Part shown: piece by piece, positions 24,016 through 32,775 of the stretch
How positions within the stretch are numbered: position 1 is the first letter of the stretch
Layout: each line of letters starts with the position of its first letter
Assembly (NCBI GenBank): GCA_023266355.1
Contig: JAHFQM010000012.1
Span: 1 to 45,685 of the forward strand
Direction: 5' to 3'
DNA from: Aquabacterium sp.
Lineage (GTDB): Bacteria > Pseudomonadota > Gammaproteobacteria > Burkholderiales > Burkholderiaceae_C
Length of the DNA stretch: 45,685 nucleotides
Position numbers and translations under genes: made by a program
Notes under the pieces: generated by a model
What the model was told of the DNA's origin: nothing
The model's database searches: none
Seen by the model: the letters and a program-made list of their open reading frames with translations, nothing else

Positions 24016-25385
24016 ACGTGCTGCGGCGTCCGCCCGCGGGAGGCGCCGTGGCGGCCACCCCGCGCATCGACTGGCGCGCGGCGGTGGCCCAGGCCATGGC
24101 CCTGCACCGCGCAGGCCAGCTCGACGAGGCCGAGGCGATGTACCGCCAGCTGCTGCAGGTGCTGCCCTTGGACGCCAACCTCGCCCACTTCCACGGCGTG
24201 CTGCTCTACCAGCAGCACCGCACGGAAGAGGCCATGGCGCAGGTGCGGCGCTCCATCGCGCTCGACCCGAAGGTCGCCGCCTGGCACAACAACCTGGGCA
24301 ACATGCTGCTGGACCAGCGCCAGACGGCCGACGCGGCCCAGGCCTACCAGCGTTGCCTGGCGCTGGACCCGGACAACCTGGAGGTGCGCAACAACCTGGC
24401 CTGCCTGTGGCGCCTGACGGGCCACCTCGCCGAGGCCGAGGCCCTGCTGCGCGAGGCCATCGCCCACGCGCCCAGCTACTGTGAGGCCCACGCCAACCTG
24501 GCCGTGGTGCTGGCCCAGCAAGGGCGCATGGACGAGGCCCTGGACAGCGGCGCCCACGCGCTGGCGCTCAAGCCGGACAACCCGCGCTCGCGCCGCATGC
24601 TGGGTGCGCTCTACGCGCAGCGCGGCCGCCTGGCCGAAGCCGAGCAGGTGTTCCGCGCCTGGCTGGCCGAGTGCCCCGACGACCCGCAGGCGCAGCACCA
24701 CCTCGCCGCCGTGACCGGCCAAGGCGTGCCCGAGCGCGCCAGCGACGCCTATGTGGCGGACGTGTTCGACCACTTCGCGTCCAGCTTCGACGCCCGGCTG
24801 GCCCAACTGGGCTACCAGGCCCCGGCCCTGTGCGCCCAGGCCCTGCGGCGTCGCCTGCGTGAGCCCGACGCGCCTGTGCCACTGGCGCCGCTGGGCAAGG
24901 TGCTGGACGCCGGCTGCGGCACTGGCCTGTGCGGCGACTGGCTGCGGCCACGCGCGCAGCAACTGGTGGGCGTGGACCTGTCGGCGGCGATGCTGGCGCG
25001 GGCCCGCGAACGCGGCCTCTACGACCGGCTCGAACAGGGCGAGCTGGGCGCCTGGTTGCAAGCCTGCACCGAACGCTTCGACCTCATCGTCTCGGCCGAC
25101 ACGCTGTGCTATTTCGGCCCGCTGGGGCCGGTGCTGCGTGCGGCGCGCCAAGCCACCGCGCCCGGCGGCTGGCTGGTGTTCACGGTCGAAGCCCTGGCCG
25201 AGCCCCATGCGCAGGGCGTGCAGCTGATGCACCACGGCCGCTACGCCCACCACCGCGACGCCGTCGCCGCCTGGCTGGCCGAGGCGGGTTGGCAGGCCGC
25301 CGAGCTGGAGTCGGTGGTGCTGCGGCAAGAGGCCGGGCAGCCGGTTCAGGGCTGGTTGGTCAGCGCCCAGGCGCTTGCGGGCTGA
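24012..25385 (+). CDS. TPR-repeat SAM-dependent methyltransferase
   Basis: The 457-residue protein has about six tetratricopeptide repeats (residues 25-235; for example AMALHRAGQLDEAEAMYRQL, NNLGNMLLDQRQTADAAQAY) and a class I methyltransferase domain (260-450). Motif I is VLDAGCGTGLCG at about 297, followed by VGVDLSAAMLARAR and FDLIVSADTLCYFG. It overlaps the Hcp-like gene by 4 bp (ATGA), indicating coupled translation. The TPR part suggests docking on a protein or glycan-assembly partner. The substrate is unknown; the exported Hcp-like protein or the exosortase pathway is a candidate by context only. Confidence 0.87.
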   Translation: MNVLRRPPAGGAVAATPRIDWRAAVAQAMALHRAGQLDEAEAMYRQLLQVLPLDANLAHFHGVLLYQQHRTEEAMAQVRRSIALDPKVAAWHNNLGNMLLDQRQTADAAQAYQRCLALDPDNLEVRNNLACLWRLTGHLAEAEALLREAIAHAPSYCEAHANLAVVLAQQGRMDEALDSGAHALALKPDNPRSRRMLGALYAQRGRLAEAEQVFRAWLAECPDDPQAQHHLAAVTGQGVPERASDAYVADVFDHFASSFDARLAQLGYQAPALCAQALRRRLREPDAPVPLAPLGKVLDAGCGTGLCGDWLRPRAQQLVGVDLSAAMLARARERGLYDRLEQGELGAWLQACTERFDLIVSADTLCYFGPLGPVLRAARQATAPGGWLVFTVEALAEPHAQGVQLMHHGRYAHHRDAVAAWLAEAGWQAAELESVVLRQEAGQPVQGWLVSAQALAG

Positions 25386-25424
25386 AGCTCAGGCTCAGGC
25401 TCAGGCCCGCACCTCACGCCGGTT

Positions 25425-26585
25425 TCAACCGCGCAGCAAGGCCACGCCCTTGACCTGCGCGAACACGGCCTGGCCCACGCGCAGGCCCAGGTGCTCGGCC
25501 GAGCGTCGGGTGATGCGGGCGAGCAGGCGGGGGCCGCCCTCCAGCTGCAGGCACAGCATCGCGCTACCCTGAGCGTCGTCGCGCAGTTCGGCCACCACGG
25601 CCGGCAGGATGTTGAGGATGCTGCTGTCGTGGGCGCGGCTGAGGCTCACGCTCACGTCGCGGGCCAACACCCGCACCCGGACCACCTCGCCCACCGGCGA
25701 GGGGCACAGGCCGGTCCACAGGTCGCCCCCCGCTGACACCGGCCCCACGCGCAACAGGCTCAGGCCCTGCGCGGGCTCATGGCGCAGCACCGTGGCCGAC
25801 AGCACCGCCGTGGCTTCGTCGGGCGGGCCGAGCGGCACGTCGAGCCGCGTCCACAGGTCGGCGGCCGGGCCTGCAGCCTGCACGCGCCCGTCGCGCAGCA
25901 CCACGAGGTGGTCGGCCAGGCGCGCGGCCTCGTCGAGCGCGTGCGTCACATAGACCACGGGCACGCCGGTCTGGCCCAGGCGCTCCAGGCAGGGCAGCAC
26001 CTCGGCCTTGCGGGCGGCGTCGAGGGCCGACAAGGGCTCGTCCATCAGCAGCAGCGCGGGGCTGGTCAGCAAGGCGCGGGCGATGGCCACGCGCTGGCGC
26101 TCACCGCCCGACAGGCCTTGCGGACGGCGTTGCAGCAGGTGGCCGATGCCCAACAGCGGGATGACGTCGTCGTGGCGCAGGCGCCGCTGCGCGGGCGGCA
26201 CGCGGCGCCAGCCGTAGTCGAGGTTGCCCTGCACCGTCAGGTGCTCGAACAGGCTGGCTTCCTGGAAGACCACGCCAATGGGCCGTTGGTGCACGGGCCG
26301 CCACAGGCCACGGGCGTCGTCCTGCCAGACCTCGGCGCGCACCTGCACCCGGCCGCGCGCGCGTTGTGCCGCACCGCCCTGGCCACCCAGGCCGGCCAGC
26401 GCGCGCAACACCGTGGTCTTGCCGCAGCCCGAGGGGCCCAGCAGCACGCTCACGCCCTGGCCCGGCAGGCGCAACGACACGTCCAAGGTGAAGCCCGGCT
26501 GGCCCGCTGCCCCGGCGTGCTGCAGCCTCAAGTCGGCCTCGATGCCCAGGGCATCGGCCGGCGGGGCGTCACCGAACGCCGTCAT
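25425..26585 (-). CDS. modC: Molybdate ABC transporter ATPase
   Basis: The 386-residue ATPase has Walker A (GPSGCGKTT), Q-loop (VVFQEASLFEHLTVQGNLDYGW), signature (GLSGGERQRVAIARALL), Walker B (LLLMDEPLSALD) and H-loop (VTHAL). A C-terminal TOBE domain (NILPAVVAELRDDAQ, AQVKGVALL) is the molybdate-type regulatory domain. Its ATG overlaps the modB stop. It is last in the modABC operon. The open frame continues far upstream in this phase, but that part is a shadow of modB. Confidence 0.93.
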   Translation of the reverse strand: MTAFGDAPPADALGIEADLRLQHAGAAGQPGFTLDVSLRLPGQGVSVLLGPSGCGKTTVLRALAGLGGQGGAAQRARGRVQVRAEVWQDDARGLWRPVHQRPIGVVFQEASLFEHLTVQGNLDYGWRRVPPAQRRLRHDDVIPLLGIGHLLQRRPQGLSGGERQRVAIARALLTSPALLLMDEPLSALDAARKAEVLPCLERLGQTGVPVVYVTHALDEAARLADHLVVLRDGRVQAAGPAADLWTRLDVPLGPPDEATAVLSATVLRHEPAQGLSLLRVGPVSAGGDLWTGLCPSPVGEVVRVRVLARDVSVSLSRAHDSSILNILPAVVAELRDDAQGSAMLCLQLEGGPRLLARITRRSAEHLGLRVGQAVFAQVKGVALLRG

Positions 26586-27304
26586 GGCGCGTCTCCTGAT
26601 GTGCGGGCTCGGCCACCGGGCACCGCCGCCCCGGCCCCGCGCCCTTGCAACAAGTACAAGGCCAGCATCACCGCGAAGCCGAAGGCCACCATGCCACCGG
26701 CCAGCCAGTGGGCGTGGGCCAGTTCCTGCGCCTCGACGTGGCCGTAGAGCGCCACCGACAGCACGCGCGTGGCACCGGGGATGTTGCCGCCCATCATCAG
26801 CACCACACCGAATTCGCCCACGGTGTGCGCGAAGCCCAGCACCGCGGCCGTCAGGAAACCGGGTCGTGCCAGTGGCAGGGCCACCGTGAGGAAGCGGTCC
26901 CAGGGCGAGGCGCGCAGCGTGGCCGCCACCTCCAGCGGGCGCGCACCGATGGCCTCGAAGGCCTGGTGCAGCGGCTGCACGACGAAGGGCATGGAGTGCA
27001 GCACCGAGGCCACCACCAGGCCCCAGAAGGTGAAGGGCAAGAGCCCCAACCCAAGCGCCTGCATGGCCTGGCCCACCGGGCCTTGCGGGCCCAGCAGCAG
27101 CAGCAGGTAAAAGCCGATCACGGTGGGCGGCAGCACCAGCGGCAAGGCCACCACCGCGGCCACCACGCCCTTCAGGCGCGAGCGTGTGCGGGCCAACCAC
27201 CAGGCCACGGGCGTGCCCAGCACCAGCAGCAGCAGCGTGGTCGTGCCCGCGAGCTGGGCGGTCAGCTTCAGGGCCTGGAGGTCATCGGCAGGCAGCAAGA
27301 ACAC
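26582..27304 (-). CDS. modB: Molybdate ABC transporter permease
   Basis: This 240-residue integral membrane protein has about five transmembrane segments and the permease coupling loop (EVAATLRASPWDRFLTVALPLARPG). It begins with GTG (FLLPADDLQALKLTAQLAG), with GGGGA as a probable ribosome-binding site. HTVGEFGVVLMMGGNIPGATR is characteristic of ModB. It sits 12 bp after modA and overlaps modC by 4 bp. Confidence 0.93.
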   Translation of the reverse strand: MFLLPADDLQALKLTAQLAGTTTLLLLVLGTPVAWWLARTRSRLKGVVAAVVALPLVLPPTVIGFYLLLLLGPQGPVGQAMQALGLGLLPFTFWGLVVASVLHSMPFVVQPLHQAFEAIGARPLEVAATLRASPWDRFLTVALPLARPGFLTAAVLGFAHTVGEFGVVLMMGGNIPGATRVLSVALYGHVEAQELAHAHWLAGGMVAFGFAVMLALYLLQGRGAGAAVPGGRARTSGDAP

Positions 27305-27316
27305 ACAGTTCCCCGG

Positions 27317-28114
27317 TCACAGGCCGTAGCCACTGGCCTGGATCACCGCCTTGGCCGCGTCCGAACGCAGGTAGCCCAGCAAGGCTTGGGCGGCCGGCTT
27401 GCCCGCGCCCTTGTTCAGCAGCACGGCGTCTTGCAAGATGGGTGTGTGGAGTTTGGCCGGCACCAGCCACTGGGAGCCCACGGCAGGCTTGCCGGGTGGT
27501 TGCAAGGGCATCACCTGGGACAGCGCCACAAAGCCCAAGGCCGCGTTGCCCGTGGACACGAACTGGAAGGTCTGCGCGATGTTCTCGCCTTGCACGATCT
27601 TGGGCGCCAGCGCCTCGGCCAGGCCCAGGGCCTTGAGCGCTTCCATGGCCGCCGCACCGTAGGGCGCCAGCTTGGGGTTGGCCACGGCCAGGTGGGCGAA
27701 GGCGCCTTTTTTCAGCACCTCGCCCTGGGCATCGACCAGGCCCGGCTGGGCGCTCCACAGCACCAGCCTGCCGATGGCGTAGGTGAAGGCGCTGCCCTTG
27801 ACGGCGAAGCCTTCGTCGATCAGCTTCCTGGGAGTTTCATCGTCGGCGGCCAGCAGCACCTCGAAGGGCGCACCGGCCTTGACCTGGGCAAAAAACTTGC
27901 CCGTCGCGCCCACCACCGGCACGGCGGTGTGGCCCGTGGCGGCGGCAAAGTCGGCCGCGATCTTCTGGAAAGGGGCGGCGAAGTTGGCGGCCACGGCCAC
28001 CTGGACTTCGTCGGCATGGGCCGCATTGAAGGCGGCCATGTGGGCCAGCAGCCCCAGTGCGCCCCACAGTCGCAGGGACGGTGCGCGGCAAGGCGAAGGG
28101 AACAGCAGGGTCAT
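27317..28114 (-). CDS. modA: Molybdate-binding periplasmic protein
   Basis: The preprotein has a signal peptide ending AAHA, and the mature part starts DEVQVAVAANFAAPF, the ModA N-terminus. GATGKFFAQVKAGAPFEVLLAADDE holds the conserved oxyanion-binding region; VSTGNAALGFVALSQV and PILQDAVLLNKG are also ModA-like. The ATG at 28114 is preferred over one at 28135 because it starts closer to the signal peptide. As first gene it should be transcribed from the roughly 50-bp region before it. No ModE or molybdenum-cofactor gene is nearby. Confidence 0.92.
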   Translation of the reverse strand: MTLLFPSPCRAPSLRLWGALGLLAHMAAFNAAHADEVQVAVAANFAAPFQKIAADFAAATGHTAVPVVGATGKFFAQVKAGAPFEVLLAADDETPRKLIDEGFAVKGSAFTYAIGRLVLWSAQPGLVDAQGEVLKKGAFAHLAVANPKLAPYGAAAMEALKALGLAEALAPKIVQGENIAQTFQFVSTGNAALGFVALSQVMPLQPPGKPAVGSQWLVPAKLHTPILQDAVLLNKGAGKPAAQALLGYLRSDAAKAVIQASGYGL

Positions 28115-28145
28115 GAACGGGTTTATAGCGCACAAAAACAGCGCA

Positions 28146-28179
28146 CAAAAAAGCCCAGCGCGCCGAAACGGGCTGGGCT
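28146..28179 (-). terminator. Rho-independent terminator of the lipase gene
   Basis: Read on the minus strand, AGCCCAGC and GCTGGGCT form an 8-bp stem around a short loop and are followed by seven T residues. It lies 45 bp after the lipase stop and before modA, so it separates the two minus-strand units. Confidence 0.85.
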
Positions 28180-28224
28180 GTCACCGAGTTGGCGACGCAG
28201 GGTCGCCAGGCTCACTCAGGAAAC

Positions 28225-29562
28225 TCAGGGCTTGTACACGAGCGGGGTCAGCGCATTGCCCACAGCGATGCTGCTGCAGTTCTGCGGTGCGGCCTTGCCG
28301 GCGAAGCGGTCGTCCACCCAGGCGGTGGCCCAAGGCAGCCAGTTGACCATGGTCACGAAGTGGCTGGTACCCCATTCCTTGTGCTGCACGGGCACGCCCT
28401 GTGCGCAGTACTGACGGGCCAGCGTGCGGACATCGCCTGCCAGCATCACGCCGTCGCCAGCGCCCCACAGCGGCGAGGGCTTGGTGAGCTCGAAGATGCC
28501 ACCGGTGCCTTGGCCGATCTGCAGCGGGATCTCGGGCGTGCCGCCCGTGCCCATGATGACCTTGTTCACCGCCGCCACGTACTCGGGGATCTTGGTGCGG
28601 TCCTGGAACTCGGGCTTGACGAGGTCCTTCCAGGTCACCCGGCTGTACTGGCCGAGCACGTAGGCGATCGAAGCCTTCTGCATCTTGTCGTACACCTCCA
28701 GGCCACGCGGGGTGAGGTACTTCTGGATGTCGATGTCATAAGAGCGCGAAACACCGATGACCGCCATGGGCATCACACCGCCCCAGATGGCCGCGCCTTC
28801 GATGTAGGTCAGGTTGTGCTCGGGGCTCACCAGGGTGCCGCCGAAGGCCGCGCCGATCAGGTTCGGCTTGAGGTCGGGGGCGTAGGTCGGGGCCAGTTCG
28901 GCAGCCCACTCGGTGGCGATGGCGCCGCCCGAGTAACCCATCATCACGACCTTGGCATCACGGGCCAGCGCGATCTGGGGCGCATTGAAGGTGGCGCGGA
29001 TCGAGTCCAGCGTGTTGTAGCCGTACTCCGGGCCGGCCGCGAAATTGGCCTTCTGACCTTCGGTGTCGGAGATGACGACGGTGTAGCCCTTCTTGACGTA
29101 GGTGCCGAACAGCACCGTCTCGACCGCCGGCAGCAGGTCAGGCAGGCGCTTGCCACCCGCGTAAGCGCGCGAGGGCGCATCTTCCGGGTTCAGCGAATCG
29201 TAGAAGGACTGGTACGAGATCACCTTGCCCTTGTTGGCGCAGCTGGTCTTGCTGCAATCGGGCGCGAAAACGGTGGTCACGTTGGCCGTGGGCCGCTGCT
29301 GGGCGTCGGTCGAGCGGTAAACCAGCTGGGTGGCCTTGAGCGAGGTCTTGAGGCCGGCGATGTACACCGAAATCGTGCGGCTCTTGAGGACCGTGCCGGG
29401 CGCGATGCTGGCCAGCGGGGTGCTGTCCGTGTACTGGTAGAACGGGTCCACGGTGGTGGTGGCGGCGCCCGCCATGCCCGGCAGCAGCAGGGCGGCGAGC
29501 CCTGTGACCGCCGCTTGGGCTGCGCTCAGCAGCAGGGTTTGTTGGCTCAGACGGAATCGCAT
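28225..29562 (-). CDS. Secreted LIP-family lipase
   Basis: The 445-residue protein has a signal peptide ending MAGA and belongs to the fungal/bacterial secretory lipase (LIP) family. Motifs are DPFYQYTDSTPLASIAPGTVLKSR split over the N-terminus, YVKKGYTVVISDTEGQ, the nucleophile elbow MGYSGGAIATEWAAELAP, GAGDGVMLAGD (probable acid) and WGTSHFVTMV (His). It should hydrolyse triglycerides or other esters outside the cytoplasm. It is a single-gene unit with its own terminator, downstream of the cysB-like gene but separated from it by a palindrome-bearing gap. Confidence 0.85.
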   Translation of the reverse strand: MRFRLSQQTLLLSAAQAAVTGLAALLLPGMAGAATTTVDPFYQYTDSTPLASIAPGTVLKSRTISVYIAGLKTSLKATQLVYRSTDAQQRPTANVTTVFAPDCSKTSCANKGKVISYQSFYDSLNPEDAPSRAYAGGKRLPDLLPAVETVLFGTYVKKGYTVVISDTEGQKANFAAGPEYGYNTLDSIRATFNAPQIALARDAKVVMMGYSGGAIATEWAAELAPTYAPDLKPNLIGAAFGGTLVSPEHNLTYIEGAAIWGGVMPMAVIGVSRSYDIDIQKYLTPRGLEVYDKMQKASIAYVLGQYSRVTWKDLVKPEFQDRTKIPEYVAAVNKVIMGTGGTPEIPLQIGQGTGGIFELTKPSPLWGAGDGVMLAGDVRTLARQYCAQGVPVQHKEWGTSHFVTMVNWLPWATAWVDDRFAGKAAPQNCSSIAVGNALTPLVYKP

Positions 29563-29673
29563 GGTGGGTTCCAGGTTGTGCGGCTGGGTGCCGCCGTGGG
29601 GTCGGGATGCGATGGAGTGTCCATGCGCCCCGACCCACCTGGATATGCCCAAACGGCCACGCATTGGCCGCAA

Positions 29674-29742
29674 CGATCACCTTCAGGGTTTGACCGAGTG
29701 GGGTCAGACCTGAGTTGCGCCCGGAGAAACCCGAGGTGATCG
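29674..29742. repeat. Long imperfect palindrome between cysB-like and lipase genes
   Basis: CGATCACCTTCAGGGTTT (29674-29691) and AAACCCGAGGTGATCG (29727-29742) are inverted copies with a 2-base gap in one arm. The 35-base centre holds a smaller dyad (GACC...GGTC). There is no T-run in either direction. Confidence 0.65.
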
Positions 29743-29774
29743 TGAAATGCTCCGCGACTTGCTGCGGCGTGGCC

Positions 29775-30728
29775 TCAGCCGGCCTCGCCCCTGGCGGTGT
29801 CCGACTCGGCCCGCGCAATGGCCTGCTCCACCACCTCGCGCGTCAGCGGCGCGGCGAAGGTTTCGATGAAACCGTACACATAACCGCGCAGGAAGGCGCC
29901 GCGGCGGAAGGCCAGGCGCGTCATGTTGACGGCGAAGAGGTGGCCGGCGTCGAGCGCGCGCAGGTTGCGGTCGCGGTCCGGGTCGAAGGCGATGGAGGCC
30001 ACCACGCCCACGCCCAGGCCCAGCTCCACGTAGGTCTTGATCACGTCGGCGTCCATGGCCGACAGCACGATGCTGGGCTGCAGCCCTTCGCGTGCGAAGG
30101 CCTCGTCGATGTGGGCGCGGCCGGTGAAGCCGCCGTCGTAGGTGATGAGCGGGTACTTCGAGAGGCGCGCCAGCGTCAGCGGCTCACCATCGAGCAGCGG
30201 GTGGTCGGGCGGCACCACGACGCTGTGCGTCCAGGTGTAGCAAGGCAGGGTGACGAGCTGCGGGTACTGGTCCAGCGCTTCCGTGGCGATGCCGATGTCG
30301 GCCTCGCCGTCGATCAGCATCTGCGCCACGTGCCGCGGCGAGCCCTGGTGCAGGCTGAGCGTGACCTTCGGGAAGCGGTGGCGGAAGTCCTTGACCGCGC
30401 CCGGCAAGGCATAGCGGGCCTGCGAGTGGGTCGCGGCCAGCGACAGCGGGCCGGTGTCGTGCGAGGCGCAATCGCGGGCGGCCTGGCGCAGGTTCTCGGC
30501 TTCGCGCAGCAGGCGCTCGACCACAGGCAGCAGCTGCTGGCCCGAGGGCGTCATGCCCGTGAGGCGCTTGCCGGCGCGCTGGAACAGTTCCACGCCCAGC
30601 TCGTCTTCCAACTCGCGGATCTGGCGGCTCACGCCAGGTTGCGAGGTGTGCAGCGCCGCCGCCACCTCGGTCAGGTTGTAGCCGCGGCGCGCGGCCTCGC
30701 GCACGGAGCGCAGTTGCTGGAAATTCAC
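29775..30728 (-). CDS. cysB: CysB-family LysR regulator of sulfur assimilation
   Basis: The 317-residue LysR protein starts at a GTG overlapping the cysA stop (GTGA). The N-terminal wHTH reads FQQLRSVREAARRGYNLTEVA, then LHTSQPGVSRQIRELEDELG, the CysB/Cbl-specific pattern. The effector domain carries ATHSQARYALP, GSPRHVAQMLIDGEADIGIAT and TYVELGLGVGVVA. It should activate sulfate uptake and reduction genes in response to acetylserine or related ligands. It is the last gene of the sulfate operon, so feedback control is expected. Cbl or SsuR is the alternative name. Confidence 0.88.
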   Translation of the reverse strand: MNFQQLRSVREAARRGYNLTEVAAALHTSQPGVSRQIRELEDELGVELFQRAGKRLTGMTPSGQQLLPVVERLLREAENLRQAARDCASHDTGPLSLAATHSQARYALPGAVKDFRHRFPKVTLSLHQGSPRHVAQMLIDGEADIGIATEALDQYPQLVTLPCYTWTHSVVVPPDHPLLDGEPLTLARLSKYPLITYDGGFTGRAHIDEAFAREGLQPSIVLSAMDADVIKTYVELGLGVGVVASIAFDPDRDRNLRALDAGHLFAVNMTRLAFRRGAFLRGYVYGFIETFAAPLTREVVEQAIARAESDTARGEAG

Positions 30729-31825
30729 GCCACACCTCCGACCACAGGCGCCGGGGCGGGCGTGCCCTCGGCCGTGAACTGGCGGATGCGGCGCGGCTTG
30801 AGGTGGGCCTGCTCGCCGGTGCGCAGCACGCCACTGTCGCGCAGCGCGGCGAACTCTTCGCGGCTGAGCTCGACCTCGATCTCGCCCTGCCCGTCACCCC
30901 GCAGGAAAGCCAGGCGCGTGTTGGGACCCACCGTCAGCGTGTCGATGAGCGTGGCGGGCAAGGAGCCCTCTTCCGAGCGGGCCAGCACCTGGATCTCGTG
31001 CGGACGCACATAGCTCACGCCGGCATCGCCCACCGTGCCACCTGTGCCGTCGGCCTTGGCGCCCTCCACCGCACCTTGTGCGTGGTCGCGGCCATGGAAG
31101 AGGTTCACATCGCCCAGGAACTTGAGCACGAAGGGCGTGGCCGGGTGGTCATAGACCTCGTCCGGTGCGCCTTCCTGCTCGATGCGGCCCTGGTTCATCA
31201 CCACGATGCGGTCGGCCACTTCCATGGCTTCTTCCTGATCGTGGGTCACGAAGACGCTGGTGATGTGCATCTCGTCGTGCAGGCGGCGCAGCCAGCGGCG
31301 CAGCTCCTTGCGCACCTTGGCGTCCAGCGCACCGAAGGGCTCGTCGAGCAGCAACACCTTGGGCTCCACCGCCAAAGCGCGCGCCAGGGCGATGCGCTGG
31401 CGCTGGCCACCGGAGAGCTGGTGCGGGTAGCGGTCGGCGATCCAGTCCAGCTGCACCAGCTTGAGCAGCTCGGTGACCTTGGCCTTGATCGCGGCGTCCG
31501 AAGGGCGCGTGTCCTTGGGACGCACGCGCAGACCGAAGGCCACGTTCTCGAAGATGGTCATGTGACCGAACAGCGCGTAGTGCTGGAACACGAAGCCCAC
31601 ATTGCGCTCGCGCACCGCCACGTGGGTGGTGTCTTCGCCATTGAAATAGACGGCGCCGCTGTCGGGCGTTTCCAGGCCCGCGATGATGCGCAGCAGCGAG
31701 GTCTTGCCCGAGCCCGAGGGGCCCAGCAGCGCGACCAGCTGGCCCGAAGGGATGCTGAGGTTGAGGTGGTCACACACGGTGGTCTGACCGAAACGCTTGA
31801 CGAGGTTCTTGACTTCGATGCTCAT
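30725..31825 (-). CDS. cysA: Sulfate/thiosulfate ABC transporter ATPase
   Basis: The 366-residue ATPase has Walker A (GPSGSGKTSL), Q-loop (VFQHYALFGHMTIFENVAFGL), signature (QLSGGQRQRIALARAL), Walker B (VLLLDEPFGALD) and H-loop (VTHDQ). The C-terminal part (VNLFHGR, SYVRPHEIQV, EVELSREEFAAL) is the CysA-type TOBE-like domain. It is fourth in the sbp-cysT-cysW-cysA-cysB operon and couples ATP hydrolysis to sulfate import. Confidence 0.94.
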   Translation of the reverse strand: MSIEVKNLVKRFGQTTVCDHLNLSIPSGQLVALLGPSGSGKTSLLRIIAGLETPDSGAVYFNGEDTTHVAVRERNVGFVFQHYALFGHMTIFENVAFGLRVRPKDTRPSDAAIKAKVTELLKLVQLDWIADRYPHQLSGGQRQRIALARALAVEPKVLLLDEPFGALDAKVRKELRRWLRRLHDEMHITSVFVTHDQEEAMEVADRIVVMNQGRIEQEGAPDEVYDHPATPFVLKFLGDVNLFHGRDHAQGAVEGAKADGTGGTVGDAGVSYVRPHEIQVLARSEEGSLPATLIDTLTVGPNTRLAFLRGDGQGEIEVELSREEFAALRDSGVLRTGEQAHLKPRRIRQFTAEGTPAPAPVVGGVA

Positions 31826-31839
31826 ACAGCCTCTCCGGC

Positions 31840-32760
31840 TCAATGCGATGGGTTCAACGACGAGGACTGCTTCAGCTGTTGCTGAACGCGGCGCTCGACG
31901 ATGTATTTCAGGACCAGGGTGACCAGCGCCAGGCTGGCCAGCAGGGACGCGACGGCAAACGACGCGGCGAACTGGTACTCGTTGTAGAGGATCTCGATGT
32001 GCAGGGGCAGCGTGTTGGTCTGGCCGCGCACATGGCCCGACACCACCGACACCGCGCCGAACTCGCCCATGGCCCGCGCGTTGCACAGGATGACGCCGTA
32101 CAGCAGGCCCCACTTCACATTGGGCAGCGTCACCTTCCAGAAGGTCTGCCAACCCGAAGCACCCAGCACGCGGGCGGCCTCCTCCTGCTCCTGCCCCTGC
32201 GCCTGCATCAGCGGGATCAGCTCACGCGCCACGAAGGGGAAGGTCACGAAGATGGTGGCCAGCACGATGCCCGGCACCGCGAAGATGACCTTGTAATCGT
32301 TGGCCATCAGCCACTCGCCGAACCAGCCCTGCAGGCCGAACACCAGCACGTAGATGAGGCCGGCGATGACGGGCGACACCGAGAACGGCAGGTCGATGAA
32401 GGTCAGCAGCACGCTCTTGCCGCGGAAGTCGAACTTGGCAATCGCCCAGGCCGCGGCCACACCGAACACCAGGTTCAACGGCACGGCGATGACGGCGGCC
32501 GTCAGCGTCAACCAGATGGCGGACACCGCATCGGGCTCGGTGATGGCCGCCAGGTAGACATCCCAGCCCTTCTTGAAGGCCTCGGCGAACACCGACACCA
32601 GCGGCACGAACAGGAACAGCGAGAGGAAGGCCAGCGCGGTGCCGATCAAGAGGCGGCGCACCCAGGCAGGCTCGGTGGTGGCGCGGGCCACATCGGGCGG
32701 GGTCAGCACGCGTCCGGGCGCGGCCGGGGTGGCGCTCGTGGCGGAAGAAACAGCTTGCAT
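31840..32760 (-). CDS. cysW: Sulfate ABC transporter permease CysW
   Basis: The 306-residue membrane protein has about six transmembrane segments. AWAIAKFDFRGKSVLLTFIDLPFSVSPVIAGLIYVLVFG and the coupling loop EEAARVLGASGWQTFWKVTLPNVKWG are CysW hallmarks, as is NARAMGEFGAVSVVSGH. The ATG at 32760 is favoured because GGAG lies 8 bp upstream; a GTG at 32769 has no spacing for a ribosome-binding site. It forms the channel with CysT. Confidence 0.93.
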   Translation of the reverse strand: MQAVSSATSATPAAPGRVLTPPDVARATTEPAWVRRLLIGTALAFLSLFLFVPLVSVFAEAFKKGWDVYLAAITEPDAVSAIWLTLTAAVIAVPLNLVFGVAAAWAIAKFDFRGKSVLLTFIDLPFSVSPVIAGLIYVLVFGLQGWFGEWLMANDYKVIFAVPGIVLATIFVTFPFVARELIPLMQAQGQEQEEAARVLGASGWQTFWKVTLPNVKWGLLYGVILCNARAMGEFGAVSVVSGHVRGQTNTLPLHIEILYNEYQFAASFAVASLLASLALVTLVLKYIVERRVQQQLKQSSSLNPSH

Positions 32761-32775
32761 CTTGGACACTCCGGC

